From: Stratiolaelaps scimitus
Taxonomy: Eukaryota > Arthropoda > Arachnida > Mesostigmata > Laelapidae
Assembly (NCBI GenBank): GCA_019614645.1
Contig: JABWDB010000014.1
Location: 2,480,001-2,544,000 of the forward strand
DNA: 64,000 nucleotides
Direction: 5' to 3'
The notes under the pieces are model-generated. The model saw only the letters and a list, made by a program, of their open reading frames with translations. It was not told the DNA's origin and searched no databases. A program made the translations under genes and the position numbers. How positions within the stretch are numbered: position 1 is the stretch's first letter; every line of letters begins with the position of its first letter. Positions 46,031-58,123 of the stretch are shown piece by piece.

Positions 46031-49000
46031 AGTGAATGCTTGGCAGGTTGGGGGAGCCACAGCCGACGAAAATAGCTATGCACGTGAGTTTATCATACAG
46101 ACGGCGGAGGACGGCCGGCCTGAGGGGCAGCTGGCGAGGGATTGGACGGGCATGTGGGGTCTCGGGCCAGAGCACAGGACGAGGCGCAGGAGAACAGGGC
46201 GGAAACTAGATGAGATGAGTGCTGCTGTTGTTGTATGTTTCAAGAGTCATTCAGTAGCAGTGCGGCGGTGCCAGGTACGAGTAACTGCTGCTGCTGCTGC
46301 CGCCCCTGCTGCCCTGTTACGAGGCGGGCGATGGAGGTGAACGACGGTAGGTTGAGAACCAGACTCGACAACATCGGGACCGACCGACAAGACCCGGAGG
46401 CTAGTCGAGTGAACCCTTGGGGAACTGGTGCCGCTGCTGCTGCTGCTGGCGTGGGTGCGGGCGCCTGGGCCTCTTTGCCTCGTCCCCTGTCTGGCCTCCT
46501 TGCCATCTCTCTCTCTCTCTCTCTTCCTTCTCTTCCAGTCTTTTGCCCTGGCTGGCTGCCGTATGCGTGTGTGCGGGACATGCCGCCGCCAGGAATTATG
46601 TGTCCGATAACAAAGACTAACGGTGTCTCATTTGCGTCGCCGCCAGCAGCAGCAGTTCGTGCTCAGGCGGCGGCGGTAGCAGCAGCAGCAGCGGAGCCGA
46701 ACGAAAGCTGCTGGCGGCAGAAGGCACAAGGCCTCTTCTCTCGTCTCGGCACAAGGAGACCCTCAGGAGTGGGGGTGTGTGTGTGTGTGTCTGTCTGAAA
46801 CTACCGGCCGGCCATCTTACACGACTGCGGCAGATGGGACGAATAGCAGCAAAAGAGGACGAGAAACTATGAAGGGAGACTGTGGGGTGGGAGGGTAGTT
46901 CGGGGTTTCTGTGACCAGGGCAGGGGTCGGCCACGGAACTCGACATATGGGGAGAGGTTTCGTCAGAGGCCATACATTCTCATATTTCCTGCGTGCTTTG
47001 CGTATTCGTGGCTCTGGTGCTGCTGCTGCTGGCGGCGGCGGCGGAGTCGTCGTCGTCGACGGCGGCGGCGCCTCTGGCTGAAGCTCCCTCCGAGAAGTCA
47101 TCCCCCGTTCTCCGACACGCCTCTCATGTCGGTCGTACCAAGCAGCCGGCGCCAGAACAGGAGGACAACGAATTTATTCCGTCAATTTGGCTCGTGGAGT
47201 AAGAGCTCGAGTACAGTCTCATGCTGCTCTTTGTTAAATAGCCTGCTGCTGCTGCTGCGGCCGTGACAATGGTTCCGGCTTGTGCTCCCCCAACTCTCTT
47301 TCGTTCAGGTTGGCGTTCGCGCTTGTCAAGGCTTTCAACCATCCAGTGTCGATGTAGCGATCCGCGAACGACCGAAGCTCGAGTGCGTGACGCAACCTAA
47401 TCTTCTGCATTTTGCGATCGCTGCCGCTAACTGCTCGATGTTCGCTCATTCGCTTGCTCTCGAATCGGTATTAGTCATCTATAATATTCCTTGCACGATC
47501 GTTGCTGTCTTTCTTCCGAGTGCAAGCGATCCCTTGCGCAAGACAAACAGCTATTCACTCATCATCAATGGATTGCCGCAACAGAAAAAAAAAAAAGAGG
47601 AGAACCTATGCACGGTGTCAACCCGCTCTTGTGAAGTCGATTGGAACGCGATTTCCACAGTGACGCATTTGCTTCATTTCAGCCACCCCGATTTGCGTTC
47701 GTACTGCAGGATCGGACTGCCGGTGTACCGGTGTTGTCTGCACATAAAGAGGGTGACATCTTATGCAAGCGAGAGCGGCCCGAGTTTCGAAGACCCGTAT
47801 TAAAGTGTTGCTCTGGAAGCTGTTGAGCAAGGGTCAGGTGGCACTTCAACCCAAGGCTGCTGTGCAATTCAGAAACACTATCCTGAAAGCTAAATCAAAC
47901 GCATGCATTAGCCCCCGGTGGATTGGACGCCGAGCGTCCGAGCTAGCATAGAGTGCGTCAAAACTGCTTCGAATAGTTAGCCGTCAGATCTCCACACAAT
48001 GTCTTGATGTTGTCCTCTCCTTGATCTGTACTTTCGGGACAGCGTCTTGAGACACGCGCGCGCTCATCATTTTTTTTTTCTTCGATCGAGCGAGTAGAAG
48101 GAGGCGGAACGCGAAAGGCCCATTTGTCGTTGTACGCAAGACAATAGCACCCAAATGAGACCCCTCGGGCCAAGAGCAGGAAGAGAAACCTAGAGACGGA
48201 AGTAGCAGAGCACCGAGATAGTAAAGGTCCCACTATTGCTTCTGCCGCTAGTGCCACTGCTGCTATATCTTCTATGTGCTGTTTCTAGTGCTGACCATGG
48301 AACAACTGCTTGCCCCCCTTGAGGTCAGTTAGCAGTGCCATCGAGAGGCAGTGTGCGGCTGAGCTTCAGCAGCAGAGTAGCAGTAGCAGAGTGGATTGGG
48401 GGCCGCCTTTGATGACGCCGGCAGTCTCCGCCGGCCGAAGTCTGCCTTTACCCACTATCCGGTTTTCCCGCTGCCCTCGCTCCATCCCCCTGTTACAAGC
48501 AAGGCCAGTGTTCACTCACAGGCAAAGCGAACGAACGACGAAGCGGGCCGCATCCACGCACACGCACACAGCAGATTCACTATTTATTGCCTTCGCTGCC
48601 ACGGAACGCATTAGGACGGCATGTCTCTCCGGTTGTCGCTTGATTCATCTACGACTCCTTGTAGTGTCGACTCGTTCGGGAAAGAAGATACGAAGCTAAA
48701 ACACATAGAGAGCTAGACATACATAGACACTTACATACTCACACCGAGACACACGGCCAAACAGCCAGACAGACAGATGCATTGCATCCTCCGTCGGCCG
48801 ATGCAAAGAGCACAGCCCAATAGGTGACACAGCTAGGACAGACCTCTTCGGGGTGTCCCTCGCTCTGTCCGTCTGTCTGTAAGCTAATACCAAGCCGTCC
48901 GCTGTTCGCGGCGCCGCTGGCTAGACTCGACTCGACCCTGCCCCCGAGCCCTATTTCACTCCCAACCTCTTCCCATGCTCCGAGTTGTTCCCGATCCGAC

Positions 49001-51560
49001 CCCTGCCGCCGCCGCCGCAGCCGCCATCGCCGCCTGCCGGCCTAACCCATAGGAGCATCTCTTCGCTTGTGCTAAGTAGGCTGTCCACGCTTTGGGATAA
49101 CGACGCGGCAAGCAAGCGGGGGAGTGAACGGCCAACTCGACCCTGCGTCAGGCGATGGGATAGGCAAAAAGAAAGAAAATCACAGCCAGGAGATTGACCA
49201 GTAGACAAGCAGGCTGGCTGGCTGGCAGGCAGGCACTCACTATTGGCCGCTGTCCCTATTCGCCGCTTCTGCTGCTAGCGCTGGTAAGATTCCGCACGAG
49301 CGCTGGGAAGTCCCACGAGTGGTGCGCCCAATGCGACGACGACGACGACACCGCCCGCTGAGGGGCAAACAACCCCTGTTGCCTACCGGAAGTAGCTCTG
49401 GCCTAATGCGCCCTCGAGTCGACAGGCAAACATGCTGTCACAGAGTTGACATTACCGGCTGGCAGAGCGGCGGGAGATAGCATAAACGGGCTCTTGCTAC
49501 CACTGGTTCTGTTGGAGCTCCTGCTACCGCCGCCGCCACCGCCGCCACTGCCAACCGTACAGCTGTCGGTATCATACAACTGCACGCAACGTGCAGCGCG
49601 TACAGCGCGTGCAGCAGCTCCTGTCGCTTTGCCCCGTCGTACACGAACTTTGTTGAAGGCTACAAAGAGAGAGAGAGAGAGGTCAGCAGAGCGGCGTTGT
49701 GGAGGGATGGCCGACACTGGCAGCAGCACAACGGCGGTAGCATCAGCACCAGCGTCGAGGTAGTGCTAAATCGGAATGAAGCTGTTGCGAAGTGAACTTA
49801 GAAAACAAAAAGCTGTCCCCTTGACTGCTGCTTGTGCCGCCGCTTCAACTGCTGGATGACTACCATCGCTACTGCTAGCGCCGAAAGCAGCTATCGTACG
49901 TTGGGCAGCGTCGTAGAGGCAATCGTACCCTCTGTGATCACTATCGCTGCCGGCGCTGCTGCTGCTGTTGCGCTGAACAAGCGATCGGCTGAGTCGACGG
50001 CCGACTCCACCAGCGGCCTGTAGTCTCTAAGGCAAGGCAGTTGCCGTCGTTCGAAGCTGCTGCCGGGGCAGGTCGTCTCTAGGGCTGAGGGCGGTGGGAG
50101 GGGTCAGGATCAACCGGCCAGTGCAGCCACTGCCGCTTGTCGACAGGATAGCTCGCGCTAGTCAGCAAGCGAGCAAACGCAGGCGAAGGCGAGCGAGCAC
50201 TGCAGGAGAAACGGGAGCAAGAAGGAAGAAGTAGAAGAAGCCAGAGACAACATCAGAACGAAAGCGGAAGTAGGCCAGGAAATGGCAGCGGAAGCGCCCA
50301 CAACAAATACATATTAGCGTTAGATTAATGGTACTCGCACTGCTGGCGGCACCACAACATAACATAAGCAGGCAGGCGTTGGCGGCGGCGGCGGCGGCAG
50401 CGGCCGCAGCGGCCCGATTCCGAAGCTGCATCCGGAGCGCTCACAAACTGGTAGCACAGCACGCCAGCTCTATACACGCCATACACAGTAACACGGCATA
50501 ATACAGCCGAGCAGGGCTATATCAGCTGACTGGCGCGTTGGCCTTCTGTTTGGCCTGGCCGGTTTGTTCGTTCTCGTGTCTCGCATCGCGTAGACGCTCG
50601 CCCCCCGCCCCCCTAAAAGCAGGGCCTGTCGATCCGGCGGCGCTCGGTTGGCCTCTCAGCTAGGCAAGTTCAGAGGGACAACAATGGTACAACAGTTATG
50701 ACGGTGGCTGGAACAGCGAACCACATAGGCCGAACGACCAAACGAGTGTTATAAATAAGCATGCAACTAAATAAATTCGCTTCGGGGATGGCAGACGAGC
50801 AGAGCAGGCGGGCAACGATGAATGTCTCTACGGCGGCCGGAGAAAGTGAATACCGTTGACAATGGAATACAGCGAAAGATTCTCGCAGCAAGCGAATGGG
50901 GGCTTGGGGGTTGGGAGCTGAGGTGTGGGGTGAGTGAAAAGCGAGCGAGACATCGACTCAGAGGAAGAAAAGACGAAGAAAGAGAGTGCCTGCCATTGTT
51001 GTGTCGATTTCGATGGTGGCAGTCGGCGGCGGCGGCGGCTACGGACCATTCAATAAATCAGACCTCGGAATGGAGGAGCATTTCAGGCAGCACTTACGGC
51101 GAAACCTCCGAACGAAGGGTTGTGACACAACCAACTCGCTGTTTGTGTGTTTCTTTTCCCAGCCAGCCATTACGGCCTGTCTGCCTGAAGACGAAATGCG
51201 TTTTATAGGGGGCATGCAAAGAACTGTAGCGTGCACACATAGTATGAATGTGCCAAGGGTGAAGAGCGTATAGAGAGAGAGAGAGTTGTTTATGTATATA
51301 TATATATGTATACAAGCTGGCAGACACATATATTCAAGGTTATATTGCTGGGGATACTACTGGCCAAGTTCGGGCCAAAAAACCCGACGGAGCTTTCTGC
51401 TGCAAGACACTTCCTCGGATAGTGATGAATTTGTGGTGAAAACAAAATGCTTCTGGCCAGTCGGAGGTTGTAGAGAGAGAAAGAGAGTACGAGGGTGTAA
51501 GTCAGAACGACAACGATGGGGACCGCTCTAAGGACGAGAACGAGCGAGGACATGGATCAG
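46030..51560. other. Large GC-rich, low-complexity island cluster
   Basis: About 5.5 kb rich in CpG and simple repeats: (CTG)n at 46433-46448, (CT)n at 46506-46523, (GT)n at 46775-46791, CTG/GGC/GTC triplets at 47017-47072, GA at 49666-49681, (GGC)n at 50381-50400, and GA then TA near 51272-51308. Open frames to 187 codons overlap on both strands and encode Ser/Pro/Ala/Gln low-complexity peptides. A regulatory or untranslated role is possible. No coding exon can be supported. Confidence 0.5.
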
Positions 51561-52298
51561 ACGGAACAGCGGGTTTCATTTCCTAGCGGGCTGGAACAGA
51601 ATACACAAATCGCTAGCGTCGTTTCCTTTCGGCTCCCTTGTCGAGCGGACATCGAGACAGCCGTACTGTACCGTCGAGGTTTCTGAGTTCCTGACATCAT
51701 CTCGCCTCGACTACTAACCCTGATGTCGATCAGGACTGTAGGATCTATGTATGTACAAAACAGCGGTTGAAATAGGACACGACCGGGGGCAGGTTGAAGC
51801 CTACCTTCGGCCTCGTTCCACCCGGCTCCCATCATCTGGTATGGTCTCATAACCGGTGTACATCAAGGCCCAACCTCGTCCACGAAGGGCACTTGCTAAT
51901 GGGCTCGATTTGTACTCACCGTGACACGTGCGGTGAACCTCCACATTTTCGTTTATCTCGCACACCGACTGGCTGCGTTGCTTTCATCGTATAGAGCAGA
52001 ATTTGAGGCGGCATCCATCGTCTTTATTTTGCCGTTCTGCGCCGGCATATCCATGTGTCCAACGGCCACAGTTCCGCAATCGTCAACGGCAGTTGACAAC
52101 CTGACGGGGAAAAATAGTGAAGAATCACTCGTTTTTCTTTCGGCTTCAGTAGGGTCCGCTTCTCACGGATCTCTGAGCAATCTGACTGAGACTGGCGAAC
52201 TTTGGCAAACGTTGTCAGTAACCCCAGCGCAGGTCAAAAGGTCAGGTAGTTTGTCGATTTTGAGTAAATATGTATATGGTTAATGATGTTTTGCAACA
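51561..52298. other. Unassigned spacer
   Basis: The plus-strand frame at 51921-52283 (120 codons) is of mixed composition but has no recognisable domain. No gene accepted. Confidence 0.4.
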
Positions 52299-52447
52299 AG
52301 TGCATAGCATTACTCGTACCTGACAGAGAGTAAGTAAAGGTGGCCCCGACAGGTCCTCATAGTAATACCTAATAGGTTAAGAGCTGAGGCCTGTCAGATA
52401 GGCGAACAGTTGAGGGTCAGCTCGACAAAACAGTGCATAGCATTACT
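52299..52447 (+). mobile_element. Short retroposon, family A, with perfect 16-bp target duplication
   Basis: AGTGCATAGCATTACT at 52299-52314 is repeated exactly at 52432-52447. The 117-base insert contains AAAGGTGGCCCCGACAGGTC, CTCATAGTAATACC, GAGGCCTGTCAGATAGG and a terminal hairpin AGTTGA-GGG-TCAGCT (52408-52422), ending in an A-rich CGACAAAAC tail. It matches the minus-strand copy at 30.1 kb end to end. The exact duplication marks it as the youngest-looking member here. Confidence 0.88.
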
Positions 52448-52570
52448 ATTAGTAGCTGCATGCGTGGTTGGACTTCAAGTTCCCGCCTTGTATAGCCAGC
52501 TAAAAAGGGGCAAAGAAAGAGAAAAGATCTTTCCGCTTCTTGAAACACCGCCACGCTGCATTCTGGCGTT

Positions 52571-52629
52571 CGTTCTTCCAGGGATTCAACGCAGCTCGAT
52601 AGGAGTTGCGTTGGATCCCTGGAAGAACG
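52571..52629. repeat. Near-perfect hairpin, 27-bp stem and 5-base loop
   Basis: The left arm runs 52571-52597 (CGTTCTTCCAGGGATTCAAC, then GCAGCTC) and the right arm 52603-52629, with loop GATAG between. As plus-strand RNA all 27 positions pair, two as G-U wobbles. Flanking bases do not pair. The length and pairing suit a small-RNA precursor or a foldback element. No second copy was noticed in the window. Confidence 0.75.
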
Positions 52630-53270
52630 TCTCTGGGCTTACCGATAACCGTGGTGTTACGATTGTACAGCACATCCACTGTGTTCGACACAACCACTTG
52701 ATCCGATGACTAAAGGCTCAAACTTGCCAGCCATAACAGAAAATATCTGCTCATATTATGTATTCTGTAGGAACAGTGCCCAGATTCGCTAGGTCGTGGT
52801 CCTTTATTATGCCGCTTGCTGAAATTGGACCTCTTCTTCCCTAAAGAGCAATCCCCCATGAAAAGGTTTTGCTTCTGCCTATAATCTGTGCCGTCCGGCT
52901 CCACAGCTTGCGGGTCCACTAGCGGGCAGCCGGCTGACCGATGGTTGAAAATCATTCGACACTTGCATCATCGCCCCCTGCTCCCTTTTTCTTGAGTAGA
53001 ACAACGACAACTCTATTTATTCCTATGAAAATAGAGCACAAAAGCCGCAGATCTTATCTCATCTTCACCCTATCCTCGTTTTTTAGATAGACAATATAGC
53101 GCAAGCTTTTCAATGAATATGTTGGGCTGTTTGCCCACAACTACCACGCGGGGTCGCAATGCAAAAGTCGTCTCTAATCTCTGGACCATTCGTCTGCTCA
53201 CGCGCGGCATACACCGGAGTGGACTGGCAGGTAGTGGTGCCTGAAGAGGCCGCGATCTGCGGAAACCCAG
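52630..53270. other. Unassigned spacer
   Basis: No gene or repeat family recognised. Confidence 0.4.
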
Positions 53271-53479
53271 AAGCGACATTGGACGAGGACGATAGACGCA
53301 AACGCGACCCAGATGGGGGATGGCGGATCGGGAGATGGTCGGTCCTCTTGGAGAACAGCGGATGTCAGTCCGTCAGCTGATTGGCCCCAGTCATCCGCAC
53401 TGTCTGTTCCAGTCGGCTTTGTTCGGCTCGCCGAGCCCCGACTCAACCAGCAGCGCCCGCTGCGGCAACAGCGACCCGC

Positions 53480-53483
<4 letters not shown>

Positions 53484-53512
<29 letters not shown>
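53484..53512. repeat. (CT)n microsatellite
   Basis: About fourteen CT units. Confidence 0.9.
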
Positions 53513-53514
<2 letters not shown>

Positions 53515-53781
53515 CTTCTCCATATCGCTCTCTCTATCTCTCTCTGTGTCTAGCTCCCTGTTCTCTGCCATCTTACGTTCGTGACCGGCCGACCGACCGT
53601 TCGCACGCTACCGCTTTCGAAGCAGCGTTCTAGGCTTGACGAAGAAGGTGACCGCGATTTCATTTCCGGGCTAATATCCGCCTATTGTGGAGCCCAGGGA
53701 GAGGCTCCCTCACGAGAGCGAGCAAGGAAGAAGGACAGTGAGACAGATTGGGAGATAAAGGAGCAAGAGGAGCAGGATCAG

Positions 53782-53804
53782 ATATATATATATATATATA
53801 TATA
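53782..53804. repeat. (TA)n microsatellite
   Basis: About eleven TA units. Confidence 0.9.
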
Positions 53805-54964
53805 CTAGCGAGTTCTTCCGCCGTTTCTGCCTCTGCCACCGCATCCCGCTAGGCACGTAGGGAGCCAGCCAGCCAGTCGAGCTGGAGGAGACCCATTGGC
53901 AGCACTGGAGGTTCTGGGGGGAAGTCCGCCCTGGGGTTTGGGGCTAGGCAGGGGGCTCCCGCGTCTATCCCACAGCTGAGCGTCCACCCGAGGATAGAAG
54001 TCGACAAGCAATGTAAGGTGCGCGCCAGAGAACTAGACAGCCGTACCAATTAGCTTTAATATGCTCGTTTAGAATTGTATGCTTGGGTGTTGGCGGTCAT
54101 GCGTGCCAACGAACGTTGCGGTTCCCGAATAGGAGGGGCGTACTGGAATACGGAGGGCCGGAGACCGAGGGGCTAGCGAAGATTGACGAGGACGAGGTGG
54201 TGGAGAAACGGGATGAGACGGACCGACCGAGGTCCTCTCGGGCGGAGCGGGCGAGATTACGCCCGGGACGGATGTGGTAAATTTGGTAAATTTCGTCAAG
54301 AATCAAATTACGACCTCCGGTGGCGGAAATTGCACGATTATGCACCAAGCGTTCGCCCACATCTATTCCACATTCAGTGTCCCTTCCCCCTATTCTTCGA
54401 ATGGATTTTTGGCTCGGCCGAACGCAGGTTGTCCGTCCGATAGCTAAGCGAGCGTATGCGTGCATGTGAACGCTGGTGGGGCACTGTTAGCGCCAATTAC
54501 GGTCACATGCGACCGAGCGCTTACTATGCATCTGTACCTCTTATCCCATCGGTGCCATCTTCACATAGCAGGGAGGCAGGCGGAAAAGGGTGACAGACCT
54601 TGAAGGTCACGAGAGATTGATCTGAAAAGGTTAGGACTCATGAAATGCAATATATACAGATCGTATCTAGTTGTATATAGTAAATTCTAACTCCCTTTGA
54701 GAGAGGTCTAGACCAAGCGTCGCACGAATGTATCTACAATTCGCGTTGAGTTTGCAAGCCAGCACGTGTTGATTCCATGTTCATTTATGTGAATCCTGTT
54801 GGATTCCTGCTTGGGTGGCACAGCTGAGCATTCGATGACTTCCTCTGTGGGAGCCAACAGAAGCCTTCATTGCCTGTCAGAGTGAAGCACTATCCGAAGC
54901 TCTTGTGATGCTGCGCACTACGTCTGTATCTTGGACAGCGTCGACTTCCATGCTGAATCTCTCG

Positions 54965-54971
<7 letters not shown>

Positions 54972-54998
<27 letters not shown>
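54972..54998. repeat. (CT)n microsatellite
   Basis: About thirteen CT units. Confidence 0.9.
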
Positions 54999-55005
<7 letters not shown>

Positions 55006-56135
55006 GTCGCATACCGACAGCAGAGCTACCACGGCAGTTGCAATAAAGCGGGATTTGGCATTTGGCTACACTCTGTCTACGGATCTCGGCTCTTTTGGGT
55101 TGCCATCCTTCTGCATCTGTCTAGCCGTCTGCGAGTCTGCAATGCGACCTCAGGGAATACACCGAGCAGCAAGCTACACATTCACCGTGTCTCGCCTCGC
55201 GGTCATGGCATCAGTCCATCTCGGCGCTTTTGCAGATATTGTCTTGTACCTCCCATCAGCTGCTTTGGCATACGATCCTATAGTACTTTCGTGCACTGCC
55301 CTGTCCCAGACCGCACACAAGTCAAATACGACTGCGACCCGATCTCCCTGGACATAATATTGTACAATACAATGGGCACCATTAACCCTAAGCTGTGTAA
55401 CTGACAGGAGTCGAGGCAGCCATACAATTAAAAGACAAGAGACACCACCACAGAGCAGGTCCTCTAATCCGCAATAATGCCATATCTCGGCGGTGATGGA
55501 GGAAGAATTCGCCACTCAAAAATACACGTTTCTTAACGTTGCTAAAGTCTACAGCCTATGTACTTTGGCAAGGAGCGGTCTAGCTTCGTTCACTCGGCAA
55601 GCTGCCTTCATCAGAGTTCAGTGGATCCGTCGTTAGAAAGCGGGCCTGACAAAATGCGGTACGGAGGCCTTTTGGCATGGTTGCGTCAGCAGTCAGCACC
55701 CCTCGGAGGCACTTCCCTTGCTTTGCAGCAGAGGCAGCAATAGCGGTACAGGTCCACCCATCCCTTTCAAGACAGCCAGCCAATAGTCCACACCCCGATT
55801 TAACCCATGCCCTCTGTCAAGCAGTCACCCACTCGTCTTCAGGCCGGCTAGGATCCAAACGAACCTGTCAGCCCCAACTTCAGCAAGAGAGAAAGAAGCC
55901 GGCTTGGCCATCCCCCAACGTTGGCCACTTTGATTGGTCCCGCTCGCTGTGTGACGCTTTGACCGCACGTCGATTTGGATGGCGTGGCTGCGAGAGACGG
56001 AATAGCCAGGGCTTATCACTACCGCGGTCCACTACGGTCGTATATCGGCTACGACAAATTTTCCCCCTGAACTAATAGATCGGCAGTCGTAAATTTATAC
56101 TAGATAATCCAAGAGACATTAGCTGCTGCCGCCGC

Positions 56136-56360
56136 CGTCATCTAAATCGTGTCAACCCTGGTGGCGTGGTGCATTCATGGGTGCCTTGCGATCGAAGGGG
56201 ACTTATGGTGTACGGGTTCGGTCTCCTTCGTTGCACATTTGCATTTAAGGGGTCCGTCTTATGAAACAATGCCAACAGTAGTACCGTGGACGTTAAAACT
56301 GTTGGCTGAGCTTCAGCCAAAGGAAATTGACTGCTTTTCCGTCTAAGTCGTCATCTACAT
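56136..56360 (+). mobile_element. tRNA-related SINE, family B, best-preserved copy with target duplication
   Basis: CGTCATCTAAAT at 56136-56147 and CGTCATCTACAT at 56349-56360 match at 11 of 12 bases and bound an insert of about 200 bases. In order it has an A-box-like TGGCGTGGTGC (56162-56172), a B-box-like GGTTCGGTCTCC (56215-56226), GCACATTTGCATTTAAGG shared with the minus copy at 28.1 kb, CCGTGGACGTTAAAACTGTT, the hairpin GGCTGA-GCT-TCAGCC (56304-56318) and an A/T-rich tail. An internal pol III promoter plus a LINE-like 3' end is the usual plan of a tRNA-derived SINE moved by a partner LINE. The A box is weak, and no particular tRNA species is assigned. Confidence 0.78.
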
Positions 56361-57955
56361 AAATTGGTCGAGCGCACTTGCGTTTCGTGCGGCATGCGCG
56401 GCCACGTACGCTACATATAAACAGGTATTATACACTAGTATAGTCCGAGAAGTGTTTGTATAAGGTAATCAGGGTGCATATTGATTCGAGCAGTGGTGAT
56501 GTGCCGTCTCCACGTATTATAGTTTTCCTGAGGATGACGATGATGTCGTTGATGAGGTTAATGGGAAATAATGATCGAGAAACTAATGATAACAGGGTCT
56601 TTCTTCAGCCATTTCATTGTGCTAGTGATATACACTGCACAGTGTACAGCAATGCACGCAGTAGACATTGCCAATCTCCAAAACATTAGCCTGTGTGTTC
56701 AATATCAAAGGAGGCACTGATACTGCCTCGAAGCGAACACCGCGTCCACCGGTTACGCTTGAAAAAAGGGGCGTGTGGCAAGTTTCGAACAGACCAAACC
56801 CGAACTATCGCCTCCTGTCGCAGTTCGACTAGACCGACCGCGGCCGCCGTCTGAGTGGGCCACTCGCTCACTGGGAGGAATAGGCTGTTCCCTGATCAAA
56901 GACAGAGTCACTGAACTCATTCCCTGATGGCCAATCGCTCTCTGCCACCTTCTGCTGCGACGATCCGAAACCAACATCCCCGCGGCATCCAACACAGTTG
57001 CGTCGTTCCCCTACCGGGCACGACCATTCGGTCCAGGGATGGGCCTTGACAGATACACTAGGTCAGGCAGCCACCAAGACGACGGGAGGATCTCGCTATG
57101 TCACGCTGGATGAACTGCTTGACCCCAGTGGGTTCGTAGACGCGCTGTCCAAGGCTTCGCGCTGACTGTAACACCTCGGTCGCCCAAACCCTTTGCTTCC
57201 GAGGAATGTTAACTCGCCTGAAAGGCTGCAGCTATCGATGTCAAGGCTGGCGGAAAATTGTGTGGTCTGCTGCTGGTAGTAGTCCGACACTTGACGCTAT
57301 TTTTGTTGGCAAAAACTGACGATCGAAGCTAAGAAACTTCTAGACGAGACTCGAAAGCGGCGGAAAACGCACACCCAAGTTCACTCTACAGAAAGCAAAT
57401 CGTCTGCTATCGAGATGTGTTGCTACAGAGGTCGAACTTTAAATCAATATATTCTATAAGGATGTATATCTGTATACAATATAAATAATCTCACAACAAT
57501 AATAATAATAATTATAATAACGTGTGACTTAATATTATGACTCTATTTAGCGTTTTGGTCATATCAGTCATAAATATCGTGGATCTCAAGCATATTTCAC
57601 CAGTGTTCGGATCGAACGTATGGATACTCTGAAAATGCTCTTGGACGCAGGAACAGGACAGCTTTCAATATGCTAATGACAACCAAATAGTCATTGGCGA
57701 GATCAGTTGGCCCGCTTATTATATAACCACGTTGGCCCATCTGTTGCTTACTTAATTCCACCGACTGGCTGTTTATCGTTATTACATATTATTGCGCGCT
57801 GGATGGTGGGGTTAAGACGAATACGTTTTAAGTTAGAACCTCTTAGCTCGCATTTGACGCTCGCTGCGTTGTCACACGAGCGGTTTCATCTGACTAGACA
57901 TTGCATTTATATGGCAGAGCTTTTAGGCCAAGGCAACAAATGAATGAATGCTGAA
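56361..57955. other. Unassigned spacer
   Basis: About 1.6 kb. AAT repeats lie near 57498-57520. The frame at 57707-57943 just before the next retroelement end has no clear signature. Confidence 0.4.
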
Positions 57956-57959
57956 GATT

Positions 57960-58123
57960 CATTTTACGTCTTAATCTCAAGCAGCCGTAACTCGCCGTTC
58001 TGCCGACCGTTATAGGCATGACGATTGCGGCGATCCTGGTTCGATGACGAAATGACAGGAACGCCATTATGACAATAGTAGCTCCTTTAATAAACCAATA
58101 AAACCTTTACCTTTACCTTTATT
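57960..58123 (+). mobile_element. Probable retroelement 3' end with CCTTTA tail
   Basis: The block ends ...TTTAATAAACCAATAAAA followed by three tandem CCTTTA units (58104-58121). This looks like a polyadenylation-type signal with a short tandem tail, as at the end of some LINEs and SINEs. GGTTCGATGAC near 58039 resembles a B box, but no A box was found. No reverse transcriptase or target duplication is visible, so the family is unknown. Confidence 0.4.

Larger units (their letters stand above)
53271..56080. other. GC-rich island with CT tracts
   Basis: CpG-rich, with (CT)n at 53484-53512 and 54972-54998 and (TA)n at 53782-53804. Open frames of up to 157 codons overlap one another on both strands without a conserved domain. 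An AT-richer gap lies near 54610-54800. Confidence 0.45.

Noticed and set aside
46235..46798. 187-codon plus-strand open frame
   Set aside because: Cys, Ala and Ser/Leu runs from CTG and CT repeats in a simple-repeat-rich island.
51921..52283. 120-codon plus-strand open frame
   Set aside because: Mixed composition but no motif or convincing splice sites.
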